NCBI RefSeq assembly: GCF_963678635.1
Contig: NC_087064.1
Location: 79,833,316 to 79,895,315 of the forward strand
Direction: 5' to 3'
Length of the DNA stretch: 62,000 nucleotides
Source: Symsagittifera roscoffensis
Lineage: Eukaryota; Xenacoelomorpha; Acoela; Convolutidae
Positions 22,455-34,288 of the stretch are shown in pieces. The notes beneath the pieces are model-generated. The model saw nothing but the letters and a program-made list of their open reading frames with translations. It searched no databases and had not been told where the DNA came from. The first letter of the stretch is position 1; each line of letters opens with the position of its first letter. Both the position numbers and the translations under genes were made by a program.

Positions 22455-23078
22455 TTATGCTCCTGAGTCGATTAAAAAATCAATTTCAAGGTCTGGTGGT
22501 TGAAATTCTTTACTTCTTGGACTCTCTAAGAGAAATGGGAGTGTCCAGAATTTTTCTCTCGGTTGTTCTTTTTGTATGTTTTGATAAATATGTTTTGTGT
22601 TTGAGCATTGTACTTCGTCTTTTTTCTCGGGTTTAATTACAGTGTTAATTTTGTTTACTTCTTGTGTAGTTCGTCTATTATTATTAATGGGTGTAGTGTA
22701 ATAATTATGGAATTCCAATTGTTTTTCGTATATGTGTGAACTAAAGGGCTGTTCATATATGATAGGTTCATAGTCGTTTTCGACTGTTATCATATTTACT
22801 GAGATGGTATTATCTGTATCACTTTCAGTGTCTGTTGATTCACAATTAATGTGGTTTAATTGTAATTCATTATTTTCTGTTTTATTAATACCTGGGGGGT
22901 CTGAAGTTGTTTCTTCATTTGTTTGCACTTGATTGATGTGTCTTTGATGCTTTGGCGTGTTACTTCTGTATCGATGTTTAGAATCGGGGTAACGGTTATT
23001 ATTCGTATGGGGTGACTGGGAATAGTTTCTGTATCTGTTGTTGTAGCTCGAGATTCGGTTTTGTGAATTATTTGTCAT
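22455..23078 (-). pseudogene. Gag C-terminus and start of aspartic protease
   Basis: A polar Asn/Arg/Thr-rich stretch leads into LEIDFLIDSGA, the retropepsin active site Asp-Ser-Gly-Ala. The next codon is TAA at the end of this frame; SNIINIPT follows it in the same frame. Retropepsins act as dimers to cut the gag-pol polyprotein. This copy cannot make an intact protease. Confidence 0.85.
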
Positions 23079-23079
23079 C

Positions 23080-26000
23080 TGTTGTGATATTTATCATTTG
23101 ATATTTGATAATTTGGTCTATCATATGAGTTATTCTTTGATCTGTTGTTTGGTTAAATCTGATTTCGATTGGTGGAATAACTTCTATTCCTACTGTTTGA
23201 ATTGTTTCTATTACTGTTGTATGACCAATTTCGTGATCTATTGTTGGAATAGTGTCTATTCTTTGGGTTTGAATGAAAACTGGATGCAGAAAAAAATTCT
23301 GTTGTGTTTGAATTCGATTGTGAATAGTTATTTCTATTTTGGTTATTTCGGCTATTCGATCGACTATATCTATTTTGTGAGAAATTTCGTGAATTTCTTT
23401 GTTCGGGCGATCTACGTCCATAACTGGAGTTATATGGTGATTGATTTCTTGAATAATTTAAGTTGCCTGGAAGTGGTTTTCCAGAGCTAATATTACTGTA
23501 TATATTCTTGTTTGGTAGGTTTTGATCTTTTTTTATATATTGATAGAATGACTTATTTGGTTCTTTGTGCTTTTGAGGTTTATTCTGTTTGTCTTGTTGT
23601 TTTTGTCTACATTCGGCAATACTGTGTCCGTATCGTCGGTAAAAATTCCACCATTTCTTGAAACACGGTTTGCTTTTAAAGTTTGGGTTCTTTTCATAGA
23701 TGTTTAATATTTCATTGATTTTTTCAATCAGGTCTGTATCTGATCCTTGTATGTTATTTATATGTGTAGTATTTGTTTCGATCTGATTAAGATGCTGTAG
23801 TTTTTTATTTTCTGTTTCTTCAAGTTTCATTGTGATTTCTGCTTGTTCTAGTTTATCTACTAATTTTCTAAAATCTAAAACTGGTTCTCGAATTGAGGAA
23901 GGATAAGATGCTCTCTTTTTTATAGCTATTTTCCTTAATTGAGGTGTTAAGGTCATCATTAAAATTTCTGTCATTTTTGTGCTTTTGTAATCATGAATCA
24001 TGTGTATTGAGTGAATATGCTTTTCGAACTAGTGTTTCGATTCGAACTGCTAATTGTTTAATTGTTTCATTTGGTAATCTGCCGATTTAATTCCATAAAA
24101 CTCTTTGATGATGTTTGTTTCTTTCAGAATCATACATTTTTGAAAATTCTTGTGTAAATCTTTTCCAATCTGATTTTATGTCTATAGGTAGTACTGAAAA
24201 TCATTTTTGGGCTGCGCCATCTAGTGTTGTTTGTATTAACGCTGTGCATCTATGTATCCAATTTTGATTGAGTGGTGTGTAAATTGGTTCGGGTCCTACA
24301 TTTGAAATTAAATTTGCTGTGACTGCATTTAGGTAATCTTCTACTGAGTACTCAGGGTCTGTTCCTGTGAATACCATTAATGGTTTGTTGGATGTTATTG
24401 ACGATCCTCCCATTAAAAATGGATTCATCGTCATTTGGAGTGACTCTGCGGCGTTTGGTATATGCGAGAAATTTGTAAGTTGATTTTTTGTTATTTCATG
24501 TTGTTGTAGGTAATATGGTAGCTGCATTTCTTTTTTCATTTGAGTTGGTTGGTAAGAATGCATAGTCATTGGGTTTTGTGATTGTAAAGGTTGAAAAGAT
24601 TGTGTGTTAATTGAGTTTTGTATGATCATTGGTTGTTGATTCTGCATACCTGCTGGATTTTAATGGTAAATCTTCATATTTTGTGATGATTGAGATTGTC
24701 GCGGTCTTGAAGTGCGATATTCTTGTGTATATGGTGCAAAAATGTCTGGTTGGTGATAATCATCATCATCAGATGATAAGTAATTTGTGTAATAAGGTGT
24801 TTGTTGTTTATTCTTATTTTGTTGAAAAAATGGGTGATTTTCACTATAATCCTGCGGAGGCTGTGGATTATCTTGGAAATTTACTGAATTGGTCGATGTA
24901 TTTAGAAGATTCCAATAATGAGAACATACGAGATTTAAAATTTTTGTAGTTTTTCGGGGATGTTGATTTGTTTTTGGTTGGTGTGCATAATTATAATTGT
25001 GTTCTGCAAAAGTGTTTCTTAAGAACGTTTTTTGTGTTTTTGACGGTATTGTCATTGGTCTATACGTTTTATAAACCATATGTGAATATTTTGGAGCAAC
25101 CGAAGGTTTAACGGTTGATTGTAAGGTTACCTGTGTTAGTGGGGTTTTTCTATTTTTTGGTGTTGTCAGATTGGGGTGTATTGGTGAAATACTTTGTTGT
25201 GTAGTTGTTACTGTTGTTTGGACAATTTCTTCATTTATGAAGTGTGATGGTGTTTGAATATCTTGTTGTGTAAGATTTCTAGTTCCATTGAAATTTTCAT
25301 TATGTAACACCGTTGAGTTTAAGCTGTTATTTCGTGTGTCAGGTAAAAATGTATTATAATTTAAAGGTGTTGCATCAATTGTTAGTGGTATTATTTTTAC
25401 ATAATCTTTATGAAAAGATATTGTACTTATTGCTTGACTTGAGATATCTGCTGGAAAGTTTAAAAATGACGGATGAGACCATTCAGGGTCCCAAACATAA
25501 TCTGATTGTTCTGCAATGAAAGTGTCGTCATTGGTACTTTGGGGTCTAAAAGTTTTTCTTGCTTGTTCAATTAAGTCGATATTGTGTGTAAAATAATCAA
25601 TTGTAAACCATGCTAGTAAGTTTTGTAAATCATGTTTAGTGTTTGGTGAGACATCATTATTGGTAAAATTTTCACGGATTGCGTTTAAAAATGTTGAAAA
25701 TGCGGCGATTTTGTTTCATATTTTTGTATGTTTGGATGTTTGGACTGGTGATGTACTTTGAGCTTCAAATCTTTCTAATATAGATAAATAACTATATATC
25801 ATTGCAAAAACTCCGTTGGTGAATATTGAGTTTTCTCTCTGTGAGTTTTGATATTGTATGCTTTTGATATATTCTGTGAATACTTTTGAAAATTCTAAAT
25901 CAATATCGTCTGTTTAGATAACATATTTATTATGAAATGTTCTTGATGTACTGATTTCTATGGTGTAGATTCCGTATTGTTGTGTTAGGCAACAAATGTC

Positions 26001-26198
26001 TTTCAAATAATGTTCTATAATTTGTCTTTTGATTTGTATATATGGGAATTCTGATTTGCATGGACTGATTCCTGGTTCAAACATATTTACGAGTAAGTTT
26101 TTGCAAAATCGAGTTTGTCTTCTATCACTGAGTGAATTTATAACAAAGGGAAAAACTGCTTCTTCGTCTGGACTTTCGTCATTTTGAGTGTTGCTCAT
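23080..26198 (-). pseudogene. gag: Gag polyprotein (broken)
   Basis: Starts at an ATG (SNTQNDESPDEEAVFPFVIN) shared with the truncated copy at 6501. It continues through a helical N-terminal region with stops near 25912 and 25715, a disordered Gln/Thr/Pro-rich segment (24660-25310), a capsid-like part (PLMVFTGTDPEYSVEDYLNA, about 24340-24400) and a nucleocapsid. The nucleocapsid knuckle at about 23609-23650 reads WNFYRRYGHSIAEC, so His and the last Cys of CX2CX4HX4C remain but the first two Cys are Trp and Tyr. An Arg/Ser/Asn-rich tail follows. At about 1000 codons it would be a long gag. At least five lesions inactivate it. Confidence 0.8.
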
Positions 26199-26442
26199 TG
26201 TTTCGTTTGATGACTGTTAAAATATAATTATCAATATGTCTAAATGGTTGATGTACTCGTTTGTGTTTATATATCTTTTATATTCTTCCTTTTCATCTTT
26301 TTGATGAGTTTGAAGTTGTTTCTGAATCGAAAAAATGTAACTGATCATGGATTGGGCAATTTTAATTTACTGATTCTTTTAATGGTTATAGTGCGTCTAG
26401 ACTGCAGAATGTGTATAGTGCGTCTAGTCGGAGAATGCATTT

Positions 26443-26637
26443 CTATTTTTTGAAAATCTTTTTTAGTGTTATCTGTCTTTGCTTACTTATAAATTTTCTT
26501 TTCATTGTTTGTCGTTTTGTTCGAATGTATCCAACAGTTTGTGTATTCGGGGTTATTACAAGATCGTATTTTTGGTTGTCTATTTCACAATTGTGTAACA
26601 CGATTGTTTGTTTATTTCCTAGATTTTTCAATGACAT
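26443..26637 (-). pseudogene. Upstream ORF of retroelement, unknown
   Basis: A 64-residue frame, NLGNKQTIVLHNCEID followed by YDLVITPNTQTVGYIRTKR. Its homologue at about 6.75-6.94 kb is clearly similar at peptide level. It lies before gag. It may be the start of a longer N-terminal gag exon or a separate small protein. Confidence 0.45.
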
Positions 26638-26639
26638 AA

Positions 26640-27867
26640 GGTTTAGGATGAGGGATGCAAGACGTTATTTGTGATTTTAATTTTCCTAGACTGTTGGTCC
26701 TTACGATTTTTTGGTTAGCTTAACCTGGGTCTTTCTGTTCAGGGTTGGAGGGAAAAGTATATCGATTCCGAAGAACGATTTTTAATTTCTCGTGGCTAGT
26801 CTAAGTTAAGGTGTTCACTTACTTAATCTTACTTAGGGGTAGTGATTGTGTTCAATGGTTGGAGAATAGTAAATCGATCCACAAGGTTGAAGTATAATTA
26901 GAACGCAAGTAGTTCGTTAGATACTATTTAAAACTTAATTAGTTTAAGATTTATCCTGAGTCAGGTAAGAGGAGGGTTCAAGTGAAGGATGAATAACCGA
27001 AGTTCTTCACTGTTTAGCCTAATTTCAATGGTCAGCGTGATTTAAAAATTTCTATTAGTCCTGGGTCTTTTGAAAGGGTTGGGTAGTGAACCGACGTTTG
27101 AGGTCGTTAGACACTTGATAAATGGGTGGGGGAGAACAAAATTGTTCTTTTTGATCCAAGGATGAGCCGTGATGATCAGAATTTAAAATTTAAAAGATAA
27201 AAAATTGATTTAGATCCAAGGAAAGCCTTGATGATCTGGTTTAAGATTAAATAAAATTAAGTTTAAAATAATTTAAATTTATTTGGTAAAAGGTTTTAGT
27301 TTTTGATGATATTAGTTGATTTATGAGAGCTGTTATGCTTAGGTGATGAAGCTAGAACAACAGGATGATTTATATATACTAACAATTTATTGTCATGCTA
27401 CTAATTTTTATTTTTGTTTTCAATAAAATCTTTTTCAAATATGTTTTATATATTACTGCAGAATTGGAGGGAACGATTTGAGATGTTTTCATCAATCGTT
27501 ATTGAACAATAATAATTTTTAGCATTTGAAACAATCATTGAAGATTTCTTTCAAGGATTTCATGTTTGCAAATGAAAATCTAAATTCATTGCTAGTAAGA
27601 TTCTAAATGTAGAAGTTTGTATTGGCTTTTGCCGTACGACCATGAAACTAAATGGTAAGATTCTATGTAGTCGTATGTCGTCTTTTGTCCGAGGTCATTT
27701 TCCAATACCGGGTAGTTCTCGTATTGTGCGGAATAGCGGCTCTGATCTATTGATCCGTTGAGACATTTCAATTAAGTAATTGTGGTGTAACATTTTAAAA
27801 ATGTTTTGTCTACTTTCTAATCTATATTTGGTTAATTCTAAGCTCTTTTATTTTTTAAGGTCTTTTG
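26640..27867 (-). other. 5' leader of the complete retroelement
   Basis: 1.2 kb between primer-binding site and first ORF, alignable with 6.95-8.24 kb. No ORF stands out. Conserved blocks include the stretch around GGCTTTTGCCGTACGACC (27630) and GGTTGGAG (26745 and 26858). Confidence 0.6.
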
Positions 27868-27885
27868 AGACTTATGGTCGCACCA
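27868..27885 (-). promoter_or_regulatory. Primer-binding site, complete element
   Basis: TGGTGCGACCATAAGTCT on the minus strand, two bases inside the 5' LTR and identical to the site at 8237-8254 in the diverged copy. It would anneal to a tRNA 3' end to start minus-strand cDNA synthesis. Confidence 0.78.
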
Positions 27886-27887
27886 GA

Positions 27888-28283
27888 TGAGTTAAGATGT
27901 AGGGTGTATAACTCATAGAGTAATTTTGGATAGGGTGCACCGTCTGCTCAACACGCTATCTTATTTTCGGCCGGGTAGATTTGTGCAACTTCTTAGTCTA
28001 ATACCGATCCTAATCTTAATCTTATATCTACTAGTCTCAGGGTGTTTAACTATTCTCTGCTAGGCTCAATAGATCTAGAGTATACTGGCTTATTGCGACT
28101 GCTGAAGTTCTGTTGGAGAGGTAACTAATTTCTAAGTTAAATTCAAATCTCTCTGGTGCTGAAATTACTTACAAATCAGTGGGTTGTTAGTTAGATGGAA
28201 TATGATTGGTTAATATTAGATATTTTATAGTGATAAAATACCTAATTTATCCAATACTAAAATGTAGTTTAGATCAGGTTCCA
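27888..28283 (-). repeat. 5' LTR of the complete element
   Basis: 396 bp, TGAGTTAAGATG...GGTTCCA. Compared with the other copies it lacks one arm of the conserved palindrome: GTGCTGAAATTAC at about 28156-28168 runs straight into TTACAAAT. Confidence 0.88.
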
Positions 28284-28789
28284 ATACATAAGATGAAAAA
28301 AAAATAAGATCAAAAGTAATGAGCTTATTTTCTTTAAAGTAAAATCTCCCCAAACTTTTTAAGTTACAAATAACCCAATATTTTCATTCTGATAAAATAA
28401 CATCTTGAAATATTAACCGAAAAACTTCAACTAAAACGTTTAACTTTGGAGAATTAATGATAATTGAAAGTCAAAACAGCCCCGGATTCGGTCGAGACGG
28501 TCATAAAATGTATCCCGCCTGGGTCGAGCGCGGCTGAGCTCATTGTTTTTGGTCGAGCACGGTCGATACATACCAACATTTAGCCGAAGCAACCGAAATA
28601 TACCGAATTTAGGTCTAGCAGTCGAAGCATACAGTGATATTTTCGACCCGGGATGTCATATTCATAATTCACAAGGGTGTCATAATGATATCAAATGCAA
28701 CCGAATACAAAGTTTTCTACCAACTCTGTGTTCTAAAGCAACAAAAATTATAAACTAAATAAAAGATTATAAAAAAAGTCTTTAAGGAC
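28284..28789. repeat. Flank with dispersed GGTCGA-type repeat
   Basis: 28484-28660 has degenerate GGTCGAG/CGGTCGA units, related to 9.54-9.67 and 38.06-38.35 kb. The following sequence (TGCAACCGAATACAAAG, about 28697) resembles the minus or shifted counterpart near 38.44 kb. No gene seen. Confidence 0.4.
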
Positions 28790-30090
28790 CATGCCGTGAC
28801 TAATTTTTTGACCGCCGCTACTAATTTTTCGACAGCCGCGATGAATTTTTTGTCCATACCGCGACTAATTTTTAGATCAATGCGCGACTATTCTTTGACC
28901 GCCGAGACTTATTTTTTGACCATCTTGACTAATTTTTTTTTACCATACCGCGACTAATTTTCGAATGCCGCGACTAACATTTCGACCATGCTGCAACTAA
29001 TTTTTTAATCGCCGCGACTGTTTTTTTTACCTATACCACTAACTTTTTGACCACCGCGACTAATTTTTTGATCTATGCGACTAATTTTTTTACCTATGCC
29101 ACTAATTTTTCGACCACCGCGACTAATTTTTTGATCTATGCGACTAATTTTTTTACCTATGCCACTAACTTTTCGACCACCGCGACTATTTTTTTGATCT
29201 ATGCGACTAATTTTTTTACCTATGCCACTAACTTTTCGACTACCGCGACTAATTTTTTGATCTATGCGACTAATTTTTTTACCTATGCCACTAAGTTTTC
29301 GACCACCGCGACTAATTTTTTGATCTATGCGACTAACTTTTTTTACCTATGTCACTAACTTTTCGACCACCGCGACTAATTTTTTTACCTATGCCACTAA
29401 CTTTTCGACCACCGCGACTAATTTTTTGATCTGGGCGACTAAATTTTTTACCTATGCCACTAACTTTTCGACCACCGCGACTAATTTTTTGATCTATGCG
29501 ACTAATTTTTTTACCTATGCCACTAACTTTTCGACCACCGCGACTAATTTTTTGATCTATGCGACTAATTTTTTTACCTATGCCACTAACTTTTCGACCT
29601 CCGCGACTAATTTTTTGATCTATGCGACTAATTTTTCGACCCCCGCTTCTAATTTTTTGACCACCGCGACTAATTTTTTGACCACCGCGACTAATTTTTT
29701 TCCGACCATCGCGACTAACTTTTCGACCATGCTGCGACTAATTTTGTGACCGCCGCGAATGATTTTTGTACCCTGCCTCGGCTAATTTTTCGAATGCCGC
29801 GACTAAATTTTTTAATGCCGCGACTAATTTTTCGACCGCCGCGACTAATTTTCCGACCTGCCGCTACTAGTTTTTTGACCACCGCGAATAATTTTTCGAC
29901 CGCTGCGAATAATTTTTCGACCCTGACTTGACTAAATGTTCGAACATGCCGCTACTAAATTTTCGACCATTGCGCTACTAAATTTTCGACAGCCGCGAAT
30001 AATTTTTTGAGCCTACCGCGACTAAATTATCGATAAATGCGCGACTAATTTTTTGACCGCCGAGACTTACTTTTCGGCCTTCGCGACCGA
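28790..30090. repeat. Satellite array (right block) with 63-bp higher-order unit
   Basis: Same monomer family as 4.09-5.68 kb. From about 29030 to 29640 three 21-bp monomer types alternate regularly (endings GATCTAT, ACCTAT and CGACCACC), giving a 63-bp higher-order unit repeated about nine times. Because 63 is a multiple of 3, long frames reading ATNFLIY-ATNFFTY-ATNFSTT appear; these are repeat artefacts. Confidence 0.95.
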
Positions 30091-30425
30091 GATAAGATAA
30101 TTCGAGAGTTTGTCCGCGGCTTATAACCCTGTCCAGACTATAGATTGGTCGCGTAATTCAAATTTCCGCGACCCACAAATTCAAAAAATTAGTCGCGGAC
30201 TTCGATCCGGGTTTTAATGAAAGGTTGATGATAATAACAACATTGAGATTAGGCGTTACTTTTCATAATCATAAAAAATATCCATATTTGCAGAGTATTG
30301 GTCAAACCAATTATTATGTTTCAATGTAAGTAATGTTGAACTTACTGTTATTGCAGAAACATAAGTATTGCCATGTTACCAAATTTCGAGGTTTGCAGTC
30401 ATCCTTTTCATCAAAACTTTTCAAC

Positions 30426-30935
30426 TTAAACCTCGTGATATTGTTTATTTGATAGATTTGGAATGTCGTTTGTATGTTTTCGCGGCAACAAAGCCGCATA
30501 TTTTATTTGGTTTTCAAAAATGTCAATGCATATAAAAATCTGAGTTTTGTACTGAAAAAATGGTCTGAACATAGGTCGGATTTGGCGCGAGCTGGTCAAA
30601 GCCGACAATATGCAAACCTCGAACACGACTTGGTTCCAGTCAGTGTTAGCCAATATATCAATAGAAGCCAGTGTTGGAACAGAAACAGAAACTATAAAAG
30701 TCATGATATAGAAGCGAACTCTGTTGGTTTTGTTGAGAATAGAAGCGGATTCTGCCGCTCGCACTATCATGATGTACCTCTCAAAAGCAATAGCCACTAG
30801 TATTACCAGTTGGCTCCAGTAGGAGAAGATGTCGATGATAACCCTCATCACTTCAATAATCTTGGGCAAAACAGAATTCATCTTATGACTGTGGGGTGCA
30901 TCATCCCACTCGTAAGATTTTATCCAGCTGAACAA
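30426..30935 (-). pseudogene. GPCR fragment, TM3-TM4 region
   Basis: The minus strand encodes YWSQLVILVAIAFERYIMIV, a typical third transmembrane helix with ERY at the place of the DRY motif, then a basic loop and a fourth helix (FYIMTFIVSVSVPTLASIDI). A possible 3' splice site (TTGTTCAG) lies at about 30925, and a possible donor GT at about 30617 after VVFE; if real, this is an internal exon of a peptide- or amine-type receptor. Sequence after about residue 115 does not look like a GPCR and may be intron. Helices 1-2 and 5-7 were not found nearby, so it could be an isolated exon or a relic. Confidence 0.6.
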
Positions 30936-31359
30936 ATTTATACTTTATTCATCGTATTTATTAGTTGAACGTTTTTGAATAACTTTTTAAACAAAAAAGA
31001 CACAAAAAAGACTCATATGAGTCATCAAATCATACCAATGATGAATCTTAAACTCTGAGGACTCTCAGGATGAATGCTATTCTTAGACAAATTAAGGTCT
31101 AATTTTCTTAGAAAAATTAATTTCAAATAACAGTTTTTTTTTAAGAAAAAACTTCCTTCTAAGCATTCGAACGTATCAAATGATTTTTCTTCAACCTATT
31201 TCCGCTTCGACAGATATTTTAGTTATAAATAACCTTCATAATTAATCTTTATAATTATAGTTAGTTAAAAGTATCTTAATTTGAAGTTCGCATATCTTGA
31301 AAAAACTCAAAAATAAGAATAGCAATTATACTGCTCGTATCAGGGCGAAGCCTTGAATG
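30936..31359. other. AT-rich, nothing recognised
   Basis: No credible ORF, repeat or RNA gene. It could be intron or intergenic sequence around the GPCR exon. Confidence 0.5.
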
Positions 31360-32815
31360 TTCCAACTGCCTTTTAAAATTTATGGAGTAGTGTTCGCTTT
31401 TATACAAAATTCGTGAAATTCTCAAATAAATTTAAAAAAATTCTATTTTTTGAGATTTATTTGAAGATCATCCCTCCAAACGCTATGGTAGGTACAAAGT
31501 GATATATTTTGCAAATAGCAAGGAATTGAATAGATCAACTATAGCATGTTTAACTCAAATTGCGAGTTAATTGACCAAATTGAGATTTGTCTGGAGAAAA
31601 AAACCACTTCAAGCACAAAAATATGTCACTTTCTTCGAAAATCGGAACAATTGCATGCAGCTTTTGTGAGCTTTTTAACCAACCCAAACAATTTTTTTTG
31701 TTCAAACATTCGAAGAAGTGACGGAATATTTATGCTCGCCCGTATCCAATTTCGAGGATTCATAATCAATTATATCATGATTCTGAAAAACCAGTGTTAG
31801 GACAATTGTGAAAAAACTACTACAATCAATAAGTAATTAATCTCTTTTTATGAAAATAATTTAAAATCAATTACTATAAATTTTAATCAATTATATACTA
31901 TTATAATTATAACGGTTTGATTTTTTCTTTTCTTCTCGATTAAATATGTTTCGTGATGCAGATTTTCAATTTTTAAAAACCAAAAGGTTAGCAGAGTAAT
32001 TTAGTTCAATGATTTATTTGGCAGAGTTGTTTTTCACCTAACGCGGGAACGCGGAAGGAATCTCTGTGAAACTTTTGTTTCAGTGTAAAACGTTGTTTTC
32101 AGATGAACCAAAAGGTAATCCGTAATCCAGGCATCCCTCAATTTTACAGATTCTGTTATTGACAGAAAATATAAATCAAAAGATGTAATTAAATATGATT
32201 TGGACAAAATATTGGCAAGTATTAGATAATAATCAATTATAATCGGTTAAAAACTTTGAAAAAACATTACGGCGGGATTCAGAATCAATGATATTGGATT
32301 ATAGGAGACTATAATATATTGCAGGATATCGCTATGATAATCAATTATAAATTCTTTAAACACCGAATTTTGCTAATTTTAATCATTATCAATGTGAAAA
32401 AAAGCAACATAATAATCCGTTATAATCGTTCAATTAAGCCTAAACTTGGATGCGTGCAGAGTGTGATTTTCTCAAGACAAAATGTCTTATGTGACTTTTT
32501 ACGGAAAATTTGTATCATCAAAAAACAAATGTTGTCCAGAGCGCTAGCGTGAAACCATATTTCACTTGTGAACATTTTTTTAATGTTATATATATTCTAA
32601 AAATTTGATAATTTTGGACATTAACGCGGTTCAATTGGTCTTAGAAAAAAAGTTCCACATTGAACTGAGGCTTACTATTTAGTCTATTTAGTACTTTGGC
32701 AAAGGCCAAATATGTCAATTTGTATTTCAAAAGCGTGTGGGGGATTTGTTTTTTTTTGAAATTTTCATTAGCTTTTTTTTTCAAACACTACTCTATAGAT
32801 CTTAAAAGGCAGTCC
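31360..32815. mobile_element. Possible foldback element with about 30-bp inverted ends
   Basis: AACTGCCTTTTAAAATTTAT with GAGTAGTGTT at about 31363-31395 is matched in inverted orientation at about 32785-32816. The interior is AT-rich, without a transposase, and contains only short frames such as 31546-31800. Could be a non-autonomous DNA transposon or chance. Confidence 0.4.
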
Positions 32816-33186
32816 ACAAAATCAGCGTTGTGCCCTAATACGATGGGTCTTGTTGACATTGCACCAAAAGTCACTGCAAACAGCAGCAACATTTTTTTTC
32901 TTTGTGGGTTTAATTTTCAGGTTCTCAGGATCTGGTTTAGTTGCAGTACTTCGTATGAGAGCATAAAATTGATTCCTTGTGAAGAAGCGGTATCGGCAGA
33001 CACTACTCCAGTTCGGCCACTCGTCTTCTATTCTTGCCATGTGCTCATCGCGAGTCTCCTATAGATAAAAAACGGCTTCGATCATTGGTGCTCAAGTTTG
33101 ATTGTGAATGATGTTGCCTCGTTTTAATTAGTTTCAAGTCGAAGCAAAAGGGTGTATTCAAATAGCTATACTGATGTTTGAGGTGA
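32816..33186 (-). other. Short unassigned frame
   Basis: A 72-residue minus-strand frame (32822-33040: EDEWPNWSSVCRYRFFTRNQ) has protein-like composition, but no family was recognised. It might be an exon of the receptor gene at 30.4-30.9 kb or chance. Confidence 0.2.
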
Positions 33187-34288
33187 ACGCGCGCGCCGAA
33201 AACGCATTTTTTTTTAATTTAAAAAAAAAGTTAAAAAATTGCCTAAAATAGCATTTTATCATTCTTTTTCTAGAAAAATTGTCTGCGCGCATTTTTTTTT
33301 TAAAATATGGCCTTCATAGTCCCTGGGGAGAACATCCGCGGCCATAAAACCTTGTATCTACCCCTGGCTCTATGCTTTCCAAATATCAAATTGGGAAATT
33401 CTAATTATACGATTAAAAAATTTGAGGAAAAAGACAATAGTGAGAGTTTTATCTTAATTAAAAACTTCATTGCTGAAAAATTTTTCGGAGAAAATTCAAC
33501 CTTTTATAGACCAACCAACACCTTGCACAAAAAATCAAATTAATAGGAGTTTGTAATTAAATGCAATCAAGTTAAGTCGTAGTCCGTAATCAATTGATAA
33601 GTCAAGGCAGGGGGCGGATTTCGGATTTTCGCGAGGGTGGTGGGGGGCGGGTCGGATTTCCAAAAAAAAATTGAAAAAGTTTGTCGCCCATTTTTTATCC
33701 ACCAAATTGATTTGCCGAGCTCTCTCAAAGCACTAAAATACTCTGTTTTGGCCAAAGTTTCTGCTCGAACAAACGCCTTTTTGCCCTGCCTGTTTTTTCA
33801 AAATTTGCTTTCGAACAAAATGATATTTTTTCACTCCCTTAATTAATGGAGAGAACAATTTCCCAGTTCAACCTCGGTACGAATTAAAATTCTTTTCAAA
33901 CAAATCTATTAATATGGTCTATGAAAAAAGGTTACTCATTCATTTTCCATATGTGAAAATAACGTGACAAGCATTCTTTCCATGCTAACAAATTTAATTT
34001 TTAAGTAACTTCACACCAAAGAAGCTAATGAAATGCTTCTCTAAAATGTGTGGGCTAATGAAATGCTTCTCTAAAACAAATCATATATCAAAAACATTTT
34101 GACAAAAGTCATCAATACAAGAAAGAAAGTGAATACACAGTTGAATTTATCGAGTGTTTGTTTTTCAGTGAAAAAATATCATTTTGTTCGAAAGCAAATT
34201 TTGAAAAAACAGGCAGGGCAAAAAGGCGTTTTTAGGCTTTTTTGGCAGACTTTGACCAAAAAAATCGGGTGTTTTCGGCGCGCGCGCC
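33187..34288. mobile_element. Inverted-repeat element about 1.1 kb
   Basis: CGCGCGCGCCGAAAACGC at about 33188 is answered by GTGTTTTCGGCGCGCGCGCC at about 34270. Inside, a second pair of long arms (about 33755-33835 and 34168-34240) is nearly perfectly complementary, including TTTTTGCCCTGCCTG and its complement. The small frame at 33307-33543 has no family. Best read as a non-autonomous foldback or MITE-like element, possibly two nested ones. Confidence 0.65.

Larger units (their letters stand above)
9911..28283 (-). mobile_element. Complete 18.4-kb Ty3/gypsy-type element with envelope gene
   Basis: LTRs at 9911-10276 and 27888-28283 both read TG...CA. They are flanked by ATAC on the outside (9907-9910 and 28284-28287), a plausible 4-bp target duplication. 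A primer-binding site lies two bases inside the right LTR. Internal order on the minus strand is leader, upstream ORF, gag, protease, RT, RNase H, integrase with GPY/F module, then an envelope-like gene and extra ORFs. Protease-RT-RNase H-integrase order is the Ty3/gypsy arrangement. Frequent stops, frameshifts and an integrase deletion make it non-autonomous now. Confidence 0.88.

Noticed and set aside
23098-23490. 130-residue plus-strand ORF rich in Tyr/Phe/Asn
   Set aside because: Antisense of the Asn/Arg/Ser-rich nucleocapsid tail.
9911-28283. Alternative genetic code (TAA as Gln), suggested by CAA-to-TAA stops in gag and protease
   Set aside because: Other stops replace Tyr or other codons, frameshifts are also present, and the intact array at 48-58 kb ends its genes normally at TAA while using CAA for Gln.
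29047-29749. Two long repetitive ORFs (103 and 140 residues)
   Set aside because: They follow a 21/63-bp satellite whose period is a multiple of three; the open frame is a by-product of the repeat.
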